From contig CAIJOU010000875.1 in NCBI GenBank assembly GCA_903822375.1, positions 1-6,283 of the forward strand: a stretch of 6,283 bases of DNA, read 5' to 3'. A program made the translations under genes and the position numbers. This document shows, one piece after another, positions 5,125 through 6,283 of the stretch. Under the pieces are notes generated by a model. That model did not search any database. It was not told where the DNA came from and saw only the letters and a program-made list of their open reading frames with translations. Position 1 is the stretch's first letter. Every line of letters begins with the position of its first letter. The stretch comes from Candidatus Hydrogenedentota bacterium (GTDB taxonomy: Bacteria > Hydrogenedentota > Hydrogenedentia > Hydrogenedentales > CAITNO01).

Positions 5125-5946
5125 ATGACGCGCAAATCCGGACTGGTATTACTGCCTTTCTTCATGGCGACACTTCTGGGCGCGTGCTGTCCCGCAACAA
5201 AGTCGCCCGCTGAAGGGGGAACGCCTTACGTTACGCCGCGGCAGTTTGGCTTCGAGGTGGTGCATACCTTTCCCCACGACCCGGAGGCGTTCACCCAGGG
5301 ACTGCTTTGGCACGACGGTTTTCTTTACGAAAGCACGGGTCTGAACGGCCACTCCACCCTGCGCAAGGTCGCCCTGGAGACGGGTGCCGCAGTCCAAAGC
5401 CGCAAGGTGGAAAGCCAGTATTTCGCCGAGGGTCTGGCGCTTGACGGTGACCGGCTCGTTCAGTTGACGTGGCAGTCCGGGCACGCCTTCGTGTACGACC
5501 GGGAAACGTTTGAACCCCAACGGGGCTTTGATTATCTGGGCGAGGGGTGGGGACTGACCACGGACGGCAAACGTTTCATTATGAGCGATGGAAGCGCCAA
5601 GCTCCGTTTCATGGACCTTTCCACCTTTGCCCCGGCCGGTTCCGTCACGGTCAACGACCGTGGGCGTCCGGTAGTACGGCTCAATGAACTGGAGTACATT
5701 GACGGCGTGGTCTACGCCAACATCTGGCAGACGGACCGCATCGCCCAGATAGACCCGGCGACGGGCTCAGTCATTGCCTGGATTGATCTTTCGGGTCTGC
5801 TGAGCGCCGCAGACCGCGGCGGCGCATCGCCCGATGTGCTCAACGGCATCGCCTGGGATGGGGCGGGCAAACGCCTCTTCGTCACCGGGAAGCGCTGGCC
5901 CAAGCTCTACGAGATTCGCCTGGTGGAACGCGGCGCCGCGCGCTGA
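5125..5946 (+). CDS. Lipoprotein glutaminyl-peptide cyclotransferase (plant/bacterial type)
   Basis: The 273-residue protein matches the glutamine cyclotransferase family (Glu_cyclase_2, EC 2.3.2.5). This family forms a five-bladed beta-propeller that converts N-terminal Gln of peptides to pyroglutamate with release of ammonia. Family landmarks appear in order: FPHDPEAFTQGLLW (49-62), FLYESTG (66-72), LVQLTW (111-116), GEGWGL (139-144), SDGS (154-157), LNELEY (186-191), ANIWQTDRIAQIDP (198-211), DVLNGIAWD (237-245) and VTGKRWPKLYEI (253-264). Residues 1-20 are a lipoprotein signal with lipobox LGAC, so Cys21 would be lipidated and the enzyme faces the periplasm or outside. The ATG at 5125 gives this signal a proper start and has GGACAGGG just upstream; in-frame Met codons before it lie inside clpX. 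It has no obvious promoter and may be read with clpX. Confidence 0.92.
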   Translation: MTRKSGLVLLPFFMATLLGACCPATKSPAEGGTPYVTPRQFGFEVVHTFPHDPEAFTQGLLWHDGFLYESTGLNGHSTLRKVALETGAAVQSRKVESQYFAEGLALDGDRLVQLTWQSGHAFVYDRETFEPQRGFDYLGEGWGLTTDGKRFIMSDGSAKLRFMDLSTFAPAGSVTVNDRGRPVVRLNELEYIDGVVYANIWQTDRIAQIDPATGSVIAWIDLSGLLSAADRGGASPDVLNGIAWDGAGKRLFVTGKRWPKLYEIRLVERGAAR

Positions 5947-5961
5947 CCGGGCGCCGCCGGT
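5946..5961. repeat. Hairpin shared by two convergent gene ends
   Basis: ACCGG (5946-5950) and CCGGT (5957-5961) pair around GCGCCG. The hairpin touches the stop codons of both the cyclotransferase gene and the convergent regulator gene, which are 14 bases apart. It lacks T-runs on either strand, so any terminator role is uncertain. Confidence 0.3.
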
Positions 5962-6283
5962 TAGAGGATCGGCTCGCGGCCGTGCACGTGGCGAATGGCG
6001 AACTGGATCAGCTCTGATGCGCTCGAAAGGTGCAGTTTCTTGCGGATGTTAAACCGGTGCGTTTCCACCGTCTTCGCGCTGATGCCCAACCGCTCGGATA
6101 TCTGCTGAGGCTGCATTCCCTCCCCGGCAAGCCGGAGCACCTCATATTCACGGCTGGACAGCCTGCCCACACCGGTGGCGCCCGATTTGTCCCCCTCGTT
6201 CAGGCACCGGCGCAGAATCGTCTGTGTCAGCGCCCCCGAAAGCACCAGTTCACCCTTGCCCACGCGGTGGACCGCATCGACCA
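5961..6283 (-). CDS. LuxR/NarL-type response regulator, C-terminal part (5' end outside window)
   Basis: The frame is open to the right edge, and the last 106 residues are visible before TAA. The first visible residues, VDAVHRVGKGELVLSGALT, look like the end of a response-regulator receiver domain and linker, so the GTG at 6263 is probably internal and not the true start. A LuxR-type helix-turn-helix follows: LSSREYEVLRLAGEGMQ, then QQISERLGISAKTVETHRF, then RKKLHLSSASELIQFAI. Its recognition helix is around SAKTVETHRFNIRKKL, which binds DNA as a dimer. The protein ends about nine residues after the domain. It is convergent with the cyclotransferase gene and likely unrelated to the Clp genes. 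Its phosphorylation site and partner kinase cannot be seen here. A LuxR-type regulator with another N-terminal domain is not excluded. Confidence 0.88.
   Translation of the reverse strand, partial: VDAVHRVGKGELVLSGALTQTILRRCLNEGDKSGATGVGRLSSREYEVLRLAGEGMQPQQISERLGISAKTVETHRFNIRKKLHLSSASELIQFAIRHVHGREPIL

Noticed and set aside
3702..5165. Long minus-strand open frame (487 codons) opposite clpX
   Set aside because: It mirrors clpX in an antisense frame and has no recognisable domain or start signals.

Overview
The window (GC-rich, about 60% by eye) is a bacterial chromosomal segment built around the trigger factor / Clp protease locus. The layout is: a secreted IPT/TIG-domain protein gene on the minus strand, cut by the left edge; a divergent control region; tRNA-Leu(UAG); tig; clpP; an AT-richer spacer with a promoter; clpX; a lipoprotein glutaminyl-peptide cyclotransferase gene; and, convergent on the minus strand, the 3' part of a NarL/LuxR-type response regulator gene that leaves the right edge. 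The tig-clpP-clpX order is the classic bacterial one, but lon does not follow clpX. Promoter elements are close to the sigma-70 consensus. A lipobox and an exported TIG protein fit a diderm bacterium. I cannot fix the phylum from this sequence. An uncultured lineage related to the PVC group or Hydrogenedentota is only a guess.

Trigger factor (Tig) catches nascent chains at the ribosome exit tunnel. ClpX unfolds tagged or damaged proteins and feeds them to the ClpP chamber. ClpP keeps its full Ser-His-Asp triad. ClpX keeps its zinc finger, Walker motifs, pore loops and IGF docking loop, so the machine looks functional. A near-perfect promoter upstream of the tRNA is the only good one seen before tig, and only 35 bases separate the tRNA from tig. 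The tRNA, tig and clpP are therefore probably one transcription unit, with tRNA processing defining the tig mRNA 5' end. clpX has its own strong promoter and may be co-transcribed with the cyclotransferase gene.

The most unusual item is a roughly 65-residue acidic, histidine-rich N-terminal extension on trigger factor, with 12 His in 19 residues, ahead of the ribosome-binding domain. It looks like a metal-binding tail comparable in composition to those of SlyD or HypB. I see no CRISPR array, insertion sequence, phage gene or evident new multi-gene system. The remaining observations are modest: inverted repeats near promoters, a repeated Cys-containing TIG fold, and a Leu in the ClpP HQP motif.
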